The notes under the pieces: model-generated | Databases searched by the model: none | Told to the model about the DNA's origin: nothing | The model's input: the letters and a program-made list of their open reading frames with translations, nothing else | Shown: in pieces, positions 50,484 through 58,237 of the stretch | Position numbering within the stretch: position 1 is the first letter of the stretch | Layout: each line of letters begins with the position of its first letter | Source of the DNA: Micromonospora antibiotica | GTDB lineage: Bacteria > Actinomycetota > Actinomycetes > Mycobacteriales > Micromonosporaceae | NCBI RefSeq assembly: GCF_017599305.1 | Contig: NZ_JAGFWR010000001.1 | Coordinates: forward strand, 620,001 to 684,000 | Reading direction: 5' to 3' | Length of the DNA stretch: 64,000 nucleotides | Position numbers and translations under genes: made by a program

Positions 50484-51944
50484 ATGGCGGCACGTGGCTT
50501 CCCGTACACCGATCTCAAGGACTTTCTCGCGGCCCTGGAACGGGCCGGCGAGCTGCGGCGGGTGACCGTCCCGGTGGACCCCACGCTGGAGATCAGCGAG
50601 GTGGTCACCCGGACGGTACGGGCCGGCGGGCCGGCGCTGCTGTTCGAGCGGCCCACCCGGGGTGAGATGCCGGTGGCGATCAACCTGTTCGGCACCGAGA
50701 AGCGGATGGCGATGGCGCTCGGCGTCGAGTCGCTCGACGAGATCGGCGACCGGATCGGCGCGCTGGTCAAGCCGGAGCTGCCGGTCGGCTGGTCCGGCAT
50801 CCGCGAGGGCCTGGGCAAGGTCATGCAGCTCAAGTCGGTGCCGCCGCGCAAGGTGAAGACCGCCCCCTGCCAGGAGGTGGTCTACTCCGGTGACGACGTC
50901 GACCTGGGCCGGCTGCCCGGCCTGCAGGTCTGGCCCGGCGACGGCGGGATCTTCCACAACTACGGGCTGACCCACACCAAGCACCCCGAGACCGGCAAGC
51001 GCAACCTCGGCCTCTACCGCCTCCAGCAGCACTCCCGCAACACGCTCGGCATGCACTGGCAGATCCACAAGGACTCCACCGCCCACCACGCGGTCGCCGA
51101 ACGGCTCGGCCAGCGGCTCCCGGTCGCCATCGCCATCGGCTGCGACCCGGTGGTCAGCTACGCCGCCTCCGCGCCGCTCCCCGGTGACATCGACGAATAC
51201 CTGTTCGCCGGGTTCCTGCGCGGCGAACGCGTCGAGATGGTCGACTGCCTGACCGTGCCGTTGCAGGTGCCGGCGCACGCGCAGATCGTGCTGGAGGGCT
51301 ACCTCGAACCCGGCGAGCGCCTGCCCGAGGGCCCGTTCGGCGACCACACCGGCTTCTACACCCCGGTCGAGCCGTTCCCGGTGCTGCACATCGAGACGAT
51401 GACCACCCAGCGCAACCCGGTCTACCACTCGATCGTCACGTCCAAGCCGCCGCAGGAGGACCACGGCCTCGGCAAGGCCACCGAGCGGATCTTCCAACCG
51501 CTGCTCAAGCTGCTGATCCCGGACATCGTCGACTACGACCTGCCGGCCGCCGGGGTGTTCCACAACTGCGCGATCGTATCGATCCGCAAGCGCTACCCCA
51601 AGCACGCGCAGAAGGTCATGAACGCGATCTGGGGCGCGCACCTGATGTCGCTGACCAAGCTGATCGTGATCGTCGACGAGGACTGCGACGTGCACGACTA
51701 CAACGAGGTCGCCTTCCGCGCCTTCGGCAACGTCGACTACGCCCGCGACCTGCTGCTCACCGAAGGCCCGGTCGACCACCTCGACCACTCGTCCTACCAG
51801 CAGTTCTGGGGCGGCAAGGTCGGCGTCGACGCCACCCGCAAGCTGCCCACCGAGGGCTACACCCGGGGCTGGCCGGAGGAGATGACCATGTCGCCGGAGG
51901 TCACCTCCCTGGTCGACAAGCGCTGGAAGGAGTACGGCATCTGA
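50484..51944 (+). CDS. ubiD: UbiD-family prenyl-FMN decarboxylase (menaquinone)
   Basis: A 486-residue UbiD-type decarboxylase with the family segments FPYTDLKDFLAALERAGELR, YSGDDVDLGRLPGLQVWPGD, LGLYRLQQHSRNTLGMHWQI and GPFGDHTGFYTPVEPFPVLH. UbiD enzymes need prenylated FMN from UbiX, whose gene is 2.3 kb downstream. With the adjacent UbiA/MqnP-type gene this is best explained as a late step of the futalosine menaquinone pathway (MqnL-type), though other aromatic-acid roles exist. ATG 50484 with GGGAG upstream; TGATG overlap with the next gene. Confidence 0.9.
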   Translation: MAARGFPYTDLKDFLAALERAGELRRVTVPVDPTLEISEVVTRTVRAGGPALLFERPTRGEMPVAINLFGTEKRMAMALGVESLDEIGDRIGALVKPELPVGWSGIREGLGKVMQLKSVPPRKVKTAPCQEVVYSGDDVDLGRLPGLQVWPGDGGIFHNYGLTHTKHPETGKRNLGLYRLQQHSRNTLGMHWQIHKDSTAHHAVAERLGQRLPVAIAIGCDPVVSYAASAPLPGDIDEYLFAGFLRGERVEMVDCLTVPLQVPAHAQIVLEGYLEPGERLPEGPFGDHTGFYTPVEPFPVLHIETMTTQRNPVYHSIVTSKPPQEDHGLGKATERIFQPLLKLLIPDIVDYDLPAAGVFHNCAIVSIRKRYPKHAQKVMNAIWGAHLMSLTKLIVIVDEDCDVHDYNEVAFRAFGNVDYARDLLLTEGPVDHLDHSSYQQFWGGKVGVDATRKLPTEGYTRGWPEEMTMSPEVTSLVDKRWKEYGI

Positions 51945-52855
51945 TGGCCACCGCCGTCGCCCCCGCCGCCCGCCCCGGCCGGGTCAAGTCCTTCCTCAAG
52001 CTCGTCGCGATCGAGCACTCCGTCTTCGCGCTGCCGTTCGCGTACCTGTCGGCGCTGACCGCGATGCAGGTCAACGGCGGTCGGGTGCGCTGGCTCGACC
52101 TGCTGCTGATCACCGTGGCGATGGTCGGGGCACGGACGTTCGCCATGGCCGCCAACCGCATCCTCGACCGGCGGATCGACGCCCGTAACCCACGTACCGC
52201 CGGGCGGGAACTGGTCACCGGGGCGGTGAGCGTGCGGACGGCCTGGACCGGCGCGGCCGTCGCCCTGGTGGTCTTCCTCGCCGCCGCCGCCCTGCTCAAC
52301 CCGCTCTGCCTGGTGCTCGCCCCGCTCGCCGTGATCCCGCTGGTCGTCTACCCCTACGGCAAGCGGTTCACCGACTGGCCGCACGCCATCCTGGCCATCG
52401 CCCAGGCCGTCGGCCCGGTCGGCGCCTGGCTCGCCGTCACCGGCACCTTCGCCGGCTCGGGGCCCGCCTGGCTGCTCGGCGCGGCCGTCGGCCTGTGGAT
52501 CGGCGGCTTCGACCTGATCTACGCCTGCCAGGACGACGAGGTCGACCGCCGGATCGGGGTACGCAGCGTCCCCGCCCGCTACGGCCGGCGCTTCGCCCTG
52601 CACGCCTCCACCGTCGCGCACGTGGTGACGTTCGCGCTGTTCATCTGGTTCGGTGCGCTGGTCGGCTACGGCTGGCCCTGGTGGATCGGGCTGGCGCTCA
52701 CCGCGGTCGCCTTCGGCTACCAGCACGTGGTGGTCACCCCCACCGACCTCAGCAAGGTCAACCGGGCCTTCTTCACCGCCAACGGTTTCGTCGGCATCGC
52801 CCTGTTCGCCTTCGCCCTACTCGACCTGGTACTCCGCCTCAACCTCGACGCCTGA
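51944..52855 (+). CDS. mqnP: UbiA-family prenyltransferase, MqnP-like
   Basis: A 303-residue membrane protein with eight or nine helices. The two Mg-diphosphate motifs are NRILDRRIDARNPRT and DLIYACQDDEVDRRIGVRS. It attaches a polyprenyl chain to an aromatic acceptor. The KLVAIEHSVFALPFAYLSAL start and close coupling to ubiD match MqnP, which prenylates 1,4-dihydroxy-6-naphthoate before decarboxylation by the UbiD-type enzyme. 4-hydroxybenzoate polyprenyltransferase (UbiA) is the alternative. Confidence 0.88.
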   Translation: MATAVAPAARPGRVKSFLKLVAIEHSVFALPFAYLSALTAMQVNGGRVRWLDLLLITVAMVGARTFAMAANRILDRRIDARNPRTAGRELVTGAVSVRTAWTGAAVALVVFLAAAALLNPLCLVLAPLAVIPLVVYPYGKRFTDWPHAILAIAQAVGPVGAWLAVTGTFAGSGPAWLLGAAVGLWIGGFDLIYACQDDEVDRRIGVRSVPARYGRRFALHASTVAHVVTFALFIWFGALVGYGWPWWIGLALTAVAFGYQHVVVTPTDLSKVNRAFFTANGFVGIALFAFALLDLVLRLNLDA

Positions 52856-52872
52856 CCCCGCCCCTCCCCTCG

Positions 52873-53060
52873 CCCTGCCCCCTGCCCCTGCCCCTGCCCC
52901 TGCCCCTGCCCCCTCGCCCCGGTGATCAAGAGGTTTGCGTCAGGTGATCAAGAGGTTTGCGTCAACTTTGATCTTCAAGTTGACGCAAACCTCTTGATCA
53001 CCGGGGCGGGGCGGGCCGGGGCGGGCCGGGGCGGGGGTGGGCCGGGCCGGGGTGGGGTGG
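52873..53060. repeat. CCCCTG and GGGGC simple repeats flanking a palindrome
   Basis: Five CCCCTG hexamers (about 52873-52912) precede the palindromic element and GGGGCGGGCC-type repeats (53003-53060) follow it. Both are low-complexity, between convergent genes. Confidence 0.7.
52921..53002. repeat. 22-bp direct repeat plus 26-bp-arm palindrome
   Basis: GGTGATCAAGAGGTTTGCGT(CA) at 52921-52942 is repeated at 52943, where it starts a perfect palindrome: arms 52943-52968 and 52977-53002, loop TGATCTTC. The stem is long enough to be a bidirectional terminator for the convergent mqnP and terpene cyclase genes. Its AT-rich composition differs sharply from the flanks, so it may also be a mobile intergenic repeat. 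Confidence 0.75.
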
Positions 53061-53072
53061 GGTGGGTGGGGG

Positions 53073-54032
53073 TTAGGGGTGGGTGGGGTAGCGGGCGCTT
53101 TCCAGGGTCCAGTCGATGGTGCCGCGGACGGCGTTCGCTATGCCGTCGAGGTGGGTGGTGACGGATTTGTCCAGCGCGGGACCGAACGACGGGACCGCGG
53201 CGCGTTGCGCCTGGAAGCGGGCCATCGTGTCTCGCCACCGCTCGGCGACCAGCTCCACCGCCTCCGCCACCGGTACGTTCCGCTCGGCGGCCAGCGCCAG
53301 CACCAGGTTGTGCCCACCCGAGGTGACCCGGTCCCGTTCCATCGAGGCGAGGTCGTTGTACCAGGAGAGCAGGTCGTTGCCGAGGGTGCCGATCCGGCGC
53401 AGCAGCGGATGGTGGTACACGGCGTCGGGCAGCACCCGGCCCCCGACGAACTCGATCAGCGGATACGACACGTACGCCGCCGAGGTGGCCCGGCGCAGCG
53501 CGATGTACTCGGCCACCCCGGGCACCCGCCCGTTCTCCTTCGCCACCGCCTCCCGCCAGTTGCCGTCCAGGTGGTCGCCGACCGCGTCGGCGAACCGCAG
53601 CCGCCAGCGCGCCGGCATCCGGCGGCGGGGGGCCCGCCACGCCTCCACCAGCAGCCGGCGCAGCGGACCACCGAAGTTCGGGTGTCGCCGTCGGGGGCCG
53701 TCGTGCAGCAGGGTCAGCGTCCCTCGCCGTAGGGCCCGGATCTGCTCCGAGGGCAGCCGGTCCGGCCCGTCGCAGGCATCGTCGACCAGGAAGAACCAGG
53801 TGAAAAGGGCGGCCACGGTACGCAGATCCGGCTCGCTCGCGTCCGGATAGAGGCGGCCGGCGTACCGGGCGAAGCCGGCCCGGTCGAGCCGGTGCAACGC
53901 CTCGGTGCCCAACGGCAGGCCCAGTCGGGGCAGGCGGTCCAACAACCAGTCCTGCACCCCCTCGGCGTACGGGGAGAGCCGGGGCGGGATCGGGCACGCC
54001 GACCGTAACGACCAGAGGATCTCGTCGACCAT
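53073..54032 (-). CDS. Class I terpene cyclase
   Basis: A 319-residue terpene synthase of normal bacterial length. The aspartate-rich metal motif is DDACD (84-88) in FFLVDDACDGP; the second Mg motif is NDLLSWYND (219-227), which ends in Asp where Glu is usual; the C-terminal RY pair is Arg314-Tyr315. These bind diphosphate and Mg2+, so it should cyclise farnesyl or geranyl diphosphate. No prenyl diphosphate synthase or P450 is adjacent. ATG 54032 has GGGGGAG 9 nt upstream. It lies, on the opposite strand, between mqnP and ubiX. Confidence 0.88.
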   Translation of the reverse strand: MVDEILWSLRSACPIPPRLSPYAEGVQDWLLDRLPRLGLPLGTEALHRLDRAGFARYAGRLYPDASEPDLRTVAALFTWFFLVDDACDGPDRLPSEQIRALRRGTLTLLHDGPRRRHPNFGGPLRRLLVEAWRAPRRRMPARWRLRFADAVGDHLDGNWREAVAKENGRVPGVAEYIALRRATSAAYVSYPLIEFVGGRVLPDAVYHHPLLRRIGTLGNDLLSWYNDLASMERDRVTSGGHNLVLALAAERNVPVAEAVELVAERWRDTMARFQAQRAAVPSFGPALDKSVTTHLDGIANAVRGTIDWTLESARYPTHP

Positions 54033-54278
54033 TACCGATGTCTCCCCCGTACGATGTGGATCATCCGATCGCAGCATCGCAGGTCCGCCGCTGACGCGCC
54101 GTCCGGGCTGGTCGACGAACGCCTGGCCCGCGGGCATGACGACGGTGAGTGGATCAACCGGTCCCGCCCCGTGATGCGGTCGTCGGGTCGGGACGCGCGG
54201 AGAGGGTGACCGCCGGAGCGGACGGGCGATTGCGGGGGTGGGCGGCGGCTGCCGGCGTACACCAGGCAGGCTGGGCGT

Positions 54279-54905
54279 ATGCGCGAACCATGGGTGGTGG
54301 GGGTTTCGGGGGCGTCCGGCACCCCGTACGCGGCGGCCGTCGTCCGGGGGTTGCTCGACGCCGGGCAGCCGGTGGACCTGATCGTGTCCCGGGCCGCCCG
54401 GTTGACCGTTCTCGACGAGACCGGCCGGCCGTTCCGGGACGGCCACTGGGCCGAGGACCTCGCCGGTTGGCTGGGGCGCGACCTGACGGGCGACGACGTA
54501 CGACACTGGCCGGCCGGCGACATCGCGGCCGGCCCGAGCAGCGGCTCCTACCGGGTACGCGGGATGGCGGTGGTACCGGCCAGCACGGCGGCCTGCGCCG
54601 GCATCGCCATCGGCCTGTCGAAGGATCTGCTGCAACGCGCCGCCGAGGTCAACCTCAAGGAGCGGCGGCCGGTGGTGCTGGTGCCCCGGGAGACCCCGGT
54701 GACCCGCAGCCACCTGGAACACCTGATCGCGCTGCACGACGCCGGTGCGGTGGTGCTGCCGGCCAGCCCCGGCTTCTACGGTGCGGGGGCGTCGGCCACC
54801 GCTCAGCAGTTGGTCGACTTCGTCGCTGGCAAGGTGCTGGACGCCCTGGGGGTGCCGCACACCCTGTTCCGGCGCTGGGCGGGCCAGTTGGCCGCCGGGC
54901 GCTGA
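54279..54905 (+). CDS. ubiX: UbiX-family flavin prenyltransferase
   Basis: A 208-residue flavoprotein. VVGVSGASGTPYAAAVVRGL is the FMN-binding start; GMAVVPASTAACAGIAIGLS and PVVLVPRETPVTRSHLEHL complete the active site. UbiX makes prenylated FMN for UbiD decarboxylases, so it serves the upstream UbiD. In this window it is separated from ubiD-mqnP by the terpene cyclase on the other strand. Start is ATG 54279. Confidence 0.93.
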   Translation: MREPWVVGVSGASGTPYAAAVVRGLLDAGQPVDLIVSRAARLTVLDETGRPFRDGHWAEDLAGWLGRDLTGDDVRHWPAGDIAAGPSSGSYRVRGMAVVPASTAACAGIAIGLSKDLLQRAAEVNLKERRPVVLVPRETPVTRSHLEHLIALHDAGAVVLPASPGFYGAGASATAQQLVDFVAGKVLDALGVPHTLFRRWAGQLAAGR

Positions 54906-54933
54906 CCACCACGACCGCCGCCGTCGACCGGAA

Positions 54934-54996
54934 TGTGCCCGGCGGCCGGAACCGTGTGCCCGGCCGCCGGAACCCTGTGCCCGGCCGGCTCCGGGC
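54934..54996. repeat. Three 21-bp tandem repeats
   Basis: TGTGCCCGG recurs at 54934, 54955 and 54976 in similar 21-bp units, just after ubiX. The following stretch to 55183 holds more GC-rich degenerate copies and no gene. Confidence 0.65.
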
Positions 54997-55183
54997 GGGC
55001 GGAACGTGTGCCGGTCGCCGGGAGAGGTGCCTGGCCGCCGCCGTCTACCGGGCCGTGTAGCCGGTCGCCGTCGTCGACCGGGACGGGTGCCGGGGCGCAA
55101 CGATCGGTCCCGGCCGGTCCCTACCCGGTCAAGCGGCGGCGGGCCGGACCTTTCGGCCGGCCCGCGCGTCCGTCTCGCACCAT

Positions 55184-55450
55184 TCAGTACATCCCGGCAT
55201 TGGCCGGACCCGGCCCGGTCGAGGCGGCTGGGCCCACATTGCGTGGTTTGCCCATGTCATCCGCCTCGTCCAACATGCCCTCCCCTTCCAGCAGGGCCCG
55301 CACCTCGGATTCCCGAAACCGGCGATGCCCGCCTGGAGTCCGGATGCTGCCTATCCGGCCGGCCGCCGCCCACCGCGTCACAGTCTTCGGGTCCACCCGA
55401 AACAGTGCGGCGACCTCACCCGGTGTCAGCAGGCGATCTCCAGTGTCCAC
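55184..55450 (-). CDS. bldC: BldC-family developmental regulator
   Basis: An 88-residue MerR-like/excisionase-type DNA-binding protein. LLTPGEVAALFRVDPKTVTR and WAAAGRIGSIRTPGGHRRFR match Streptomyces BldC, a small regulator that binds direct repeats cooperatively and delays sporulation. GTG 55450 is chosen because AGGAGG precedes it and the N-terminus then aligns with BldC. A 20-residue Gly/Pro-containing tail is added. It is divergent from the Lrp-type gene. Confidence 0.9.
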   Translation of the reverse strand: MDTGDRLLTPGEVAALFRVDPKTVTRWAAAGRIGSIRTPGGHRRFRESEVRALLEGEGMLDEADDMGKPRNVGPAASTGPGPANAGMY

Positions 55451-55704
55451 AGCCCCCTCCTCGCGTCGACGAAGCCCTCGGCTGAACACACTGCCCCCGG
55501 CCGGTGCGAGCCCAGAGCCGTCATGAGGGACGTATGGCAATTACAGCACCAGCGAACTGGCCTGTCCGCCAAACGCGAAAAACGCACGGAGTGGGAAGTT
55601 AGTAAATGGTACCGGCGCGGGACTCCCTTGACCGTCGGTCTGCGAACTGTCACCTGCTGTCAGATCCAACGGATGCCGGTCGCCGGACGTTACGCCCCAA
55701 CGGA

Positions 55705-55710
55705 TAGGCT
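55705..55710 (+). promoter_or_regulatory. Leaderless promoter of the Lrp-type gene
   Basis: TAGGCT is a TANNNT -10 element ending 8 nt before the GTG at 55719; there is no ribosome-binding site between them. Confidence 0.5.
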
Positions 55711-55718
55711 CACCCTCC

Positions 55719-56177
55719 GTGGACGCGATCGACCGGAGCCTCGTCGAACTACTGCGCGGTAACGCCCGCCTGTCGTACGCCGAGCTGGCCCGGCAGGTCG
55801 GCCTCTCCGCGCCGGCCGTGCACGAGCGGGTCGGCAAGCTGGAGTCCAGCGGCGTCATCCGGGCCTACCGGGCGGAGGTCGAGCCGGAAGCCATCGGCCT
55901 CGGGGTGACCGCGTTGATCGGCATCGTCGAAGACTCCGGCGGGGACACCGACGACGTGCTGGAGACGTTCCGGCAGATGCCCGAGATCGAATCCTGCTAT
56001 TTCATGGCCGGCGTCGAGTCCTTCCTGCTCAAGGCCCGGGTGGGCACCATCGCCGAGCTGGAGCAGCTGATCGTGCGGCTGAGCCGTACCCCCGGGGTGG
56101 CCTCCACCCGCACGGGCATCGCGCTGTCGACCAAGTGGGAGAACCGGCCCCAGCCGATCGACCCGCCGGCCTCCTGA
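55719..56177 (+). CDS. Lrp/AsnC-family transcriptional regulator
   Basis: A 152-residue protein: AsnC-type HTH (MDAIDRSLVELLRGNARLSY, QVGLSAPAVHERVGKLESSG) and a C-terminal RAM ligand domain (GVTALIGIVEDSGGD, IESCYFMAGVESFLLKARVG). Lrp proteins form octamers and sense amino acids. Its start is GTG 55719, apparently leaderless. A homologous AsnC-type gene is, from memory, near the UbiD/MqnP/UbiX genes of Streptomyces too. It could regulate the Cds1-like gene downstream. Confidence 0.9.
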   Translation: MDAIDRSLVELLRGNARLSYAELARQVGLSAPAVHERVGKLESSGVIRAYRAEVEPEAIGLGVTALIGIVEDSGGDTDDVLETFRQMPEIESCYFMAGVESFLLKARVGTIAELEQLIVRLSRTPGVASTRTGIALSTKWENRPQPIDPPAS

Positions 56178-56290
56178 CCGGCCGGCACGCCACCCACCGG
56201 TCCCCTCCCGCCGGCCGTACGCGCAGCGTGGCCGTCCCCGCCGTCGGCGGCGGATGCCGGGTCGACCCGAACGCGAGCCGACCTCGCTTG

Positions 56291-56296
56291 TACCGT
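56291..56296 (+). promoter_or_regulatory. Leaderless promoter of the Cds1-like gene
   Basis: TACCGT ends 7 nt before the GTG at 56304, matching the TANNNT-7 nt-start pattern seen elsewhere in the window. Confidence 0.5.
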
Positions 56297-56303
56297 TGCC
56301 GTC

Positions 56304-57395
56304 GTGACTCATCTGGAGCGGTGCGACGAGGCCAGCCGGGTCTGGGTGACCGAGGCGATCGCCGCGGTGGAGGCCGACGCCAACCGGTCGGCCGACACCC
56401 ACCTGCTGCCGTTCCCGCTGCCCCGGCAGTGGGGGATCGACCTTTATCTCAAGGACGAGTCGGTGCACCCCACCGGCTCGCTCAAGCACCGGTTGGCCCG
56501 GTCGCTGTTCCTCTACGGGCTCTGCAACGGCTGGATCGGGCCGGCGACCACGGTGATCGAGGCGTCCTCCGGCTCGACGGCGGTCTCCGAGGCGTACTTC
56601 GCCCGGATGCTCGGGCTGCCGTTCGTCGCCGTGATGCCCGCCTCCACCTCACCCGAGAAGATCGCCCAGATCGAGTTCCACGGCGGGCGTTGCCACCTGG
56701 TCGACGACCCGGCCAAGGTGGTGGTCGAGGCGCGCTGGCTCGCCGAGGACAGCGGCGGGCACTTCATGGACCAGTTCACCTACGCCGAACGGGCCACCGA
56801 CTGGCGGGGCAACAACAACATCGCCGAGTCGATCTATGCCCAGCTCTCCCTGGAACGGCACCCGGTGCCCGCCTGGATCGTGGTCGGTGCGGGCACCGGC
56901 GGCACCAGCGCCACCATCGGCCGGTACGCCCGCTTCCAGCGGCTGCCCACCAAGCTCTGCGTGGTCGACCCGGAGAACTCGGCGTTCTACCCGGCGTGGC
57001 AGGCCGCCGACTGGTCGGTACGCACCGGCCGGGGTTCCCGGATCGAAGGGATCGGTCGACCCACCGTCGAGGCGTCCTTCCTCCCCTCGGTGGTGGACCG
57101 GATGACCCAGGTGCCGGACGCCGCCTCACTGGCCGCCATGCGGGCCGGCTCGGCGGTGCTCGGCCGGCGGGTCGGTGGCTCGACCGGCACCAACCTGTGG
57201 GGGGCGTTCGGGTTGATCGCCGAGCTGCTCGCGCAGGGTCGGACGGGCTCGGTGGTCACCCTGATCTGCGACGCCGGGGATCGGTACACCGACACCTACT
57301 ACGATGACGGGTGGGTGGCCGCACAGGGCCTCGACCTGGCCCCGCACCTGGCCACCATCGACCGGTTCCTCACCACCGGCGACTGGCCGACCTGA
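56304..57395 (+). CDS. cds1: PLP-dependent cysteine desulfhydrase-like protein (Cds1)
   Basis: A 363-residue fold-type II PLP enzyme related to cysteine synthase. The PLP lysine is Lys61 in GSLKHRLA; substrate loop [16 protein letters not shown], phosphate-binding [15 protein letters not shown] and [15 protein letters not shown] are visible. The N-terminal [12 protein letters not shown] and late [13 protein letters not shown] segments fit mycobacterial Cds1, which degrades cysteine to pyruvate, sulfide and ammonia. Leaderless GTG start. It is 126 bp from the Lrp regulator, which may sense cysteine. Confidence 0.85.
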   Translation: MTHLERCDEASRVWVTEAIAAVEADANRSADTHLLPFPLPRQWGIDLYLKDESVHPTGSLKHRLARSLFLYGLCNGWIGPATTVIEASSGSTAVSEAYFARMLGLPFVAVMPASTSPEKIAQIEFHGGRCHLVDDPAKVVVEARWLAEDSGGHFMDQFTYAERATDWRGNNNIAESIYAQLSLERHPVPAWIVVGAGTGGTSATIGRYARFQRLPTKLCVVDPENSAFYPAWQAADWSVRTGRGSRIEGIGRPTVEASFLPSVVDRMTQVPDAASLAAMRAGSAVLGRRVGGSTGTNLWGAFGLIAELLAQGRTGSVVTLICDAGDRYTDTYYDDGWVAAQGLDLAPHLATIDRFLTTGDWPT

Positions 57396-57522
57396 CGGCG
57401 TCGCGGTGGCTGGCCGGCAGTGCCACCGTGGGTGACACCGTGGACGTGCCGCGCCGCCGGGTAGCGGCCGTAACCCGGCGGGCTCCAGCCGTCGTGCGGT
57501 CGGCTGCCGGCCCGGGCGCGGA

Positions 57523-58143
57523 TCAGCCCAGGTCCGCCCGGTCGGCGAGGCCGGGATAGTGCCGGACCAGCCCCTCGCCGTCCACCTCCAACTCGGTGCG
57601 GAAGGTGTCGCTGGTGAAACCCACCCGACCCGGCCCGAGCGCGGTGTAGACCTGCTCGCCGACCACCACCTCCAGGCTCGGCGTCAGCACCCAGGCCACG
57701 GTGATCCGGTGTTCGGTGCTGGACGTCGCCCCGGCCAACCCCAGTCTGCGGATCGGCAGGCTGTTGAACAGCGCCGAGCCGGCCAGGTCGACGTCGACGG
57801 CGTCGTGCAGCCGGTCGGTGTCCTCGATGCCGGGCAGGCCGGCCGGTGGCTGCCCGGCCGCCCGCAGCACCGCGTCCAGGTCGCCCTGCTCGCCGGTCGT
57901 CACCCGCCAGCCGTCCGTCCCGCGTTCCAGGCGTACGGTCCGCGACCAACCGGCCCCCTCGGCCTCCACGGCGAGCGAGTCCGTGCCCCCGTCCGCGCCG
58001 GTCACCAGCCGGTAGCGGCAGGTGTGGGGGACCGGGTCGACGGCCAGTTGGGTGCCGTGCGCGGCGAACCGGGGGCCGTCGTCGAGGACGGCGTACTCGG
58101 CCCCGGCAGTGTCCGTCCGGCTCCAGAACAGTGATCGCGCCAT
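57523..58143 (-). CDS. Putative glycolipid-binding domain protein (DUF1089)
   Basis: A 206-residue, mostly beta protein. MARSLFWSRTDTAGAEYAVL, HTCRYRLVTGADGGTDSLAV and ADLDVDLAGSALFNSLPIRR-like stretches (the last near residues 117-135) match the Glycolipid_bind (DUF1089) family. No signal peptide or membrane segment, so it is probably cytosolic. Role unknown. It is convergent with the Cds1-like gene and in the same direction as the helicase gene downstream of which it lies. Confidence 0.75.
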   Translation of the reverse strand: MARSLFWSRTDTAGAEYAVLDDGPRFAAHGTQLAVDPVPHTCRYRLVTGADGGTDSLAVEAEGAGWSRTVRLERGTDGWRVTTGEQGDLDAVLRAAGQPPAGLPGIEDTDRLHDAVDVDLAGSALFNSLPIRRLGLAGATSSTEHRITVAWVLTPSLEVVVGEQVYTALGPGRVGFTSDTFRTELEVDGEGLVRHYPGLADRADLG

Positions 58144-58237
58144 GGTCCGGACGTTACGCCAGCCGGACGCAGCCGGCAGCGCATGCGCGAACGCCGCCCC
58201 GGAGCGCGGGCTCCGGGGCGGCGTCGGACAGCACGGA

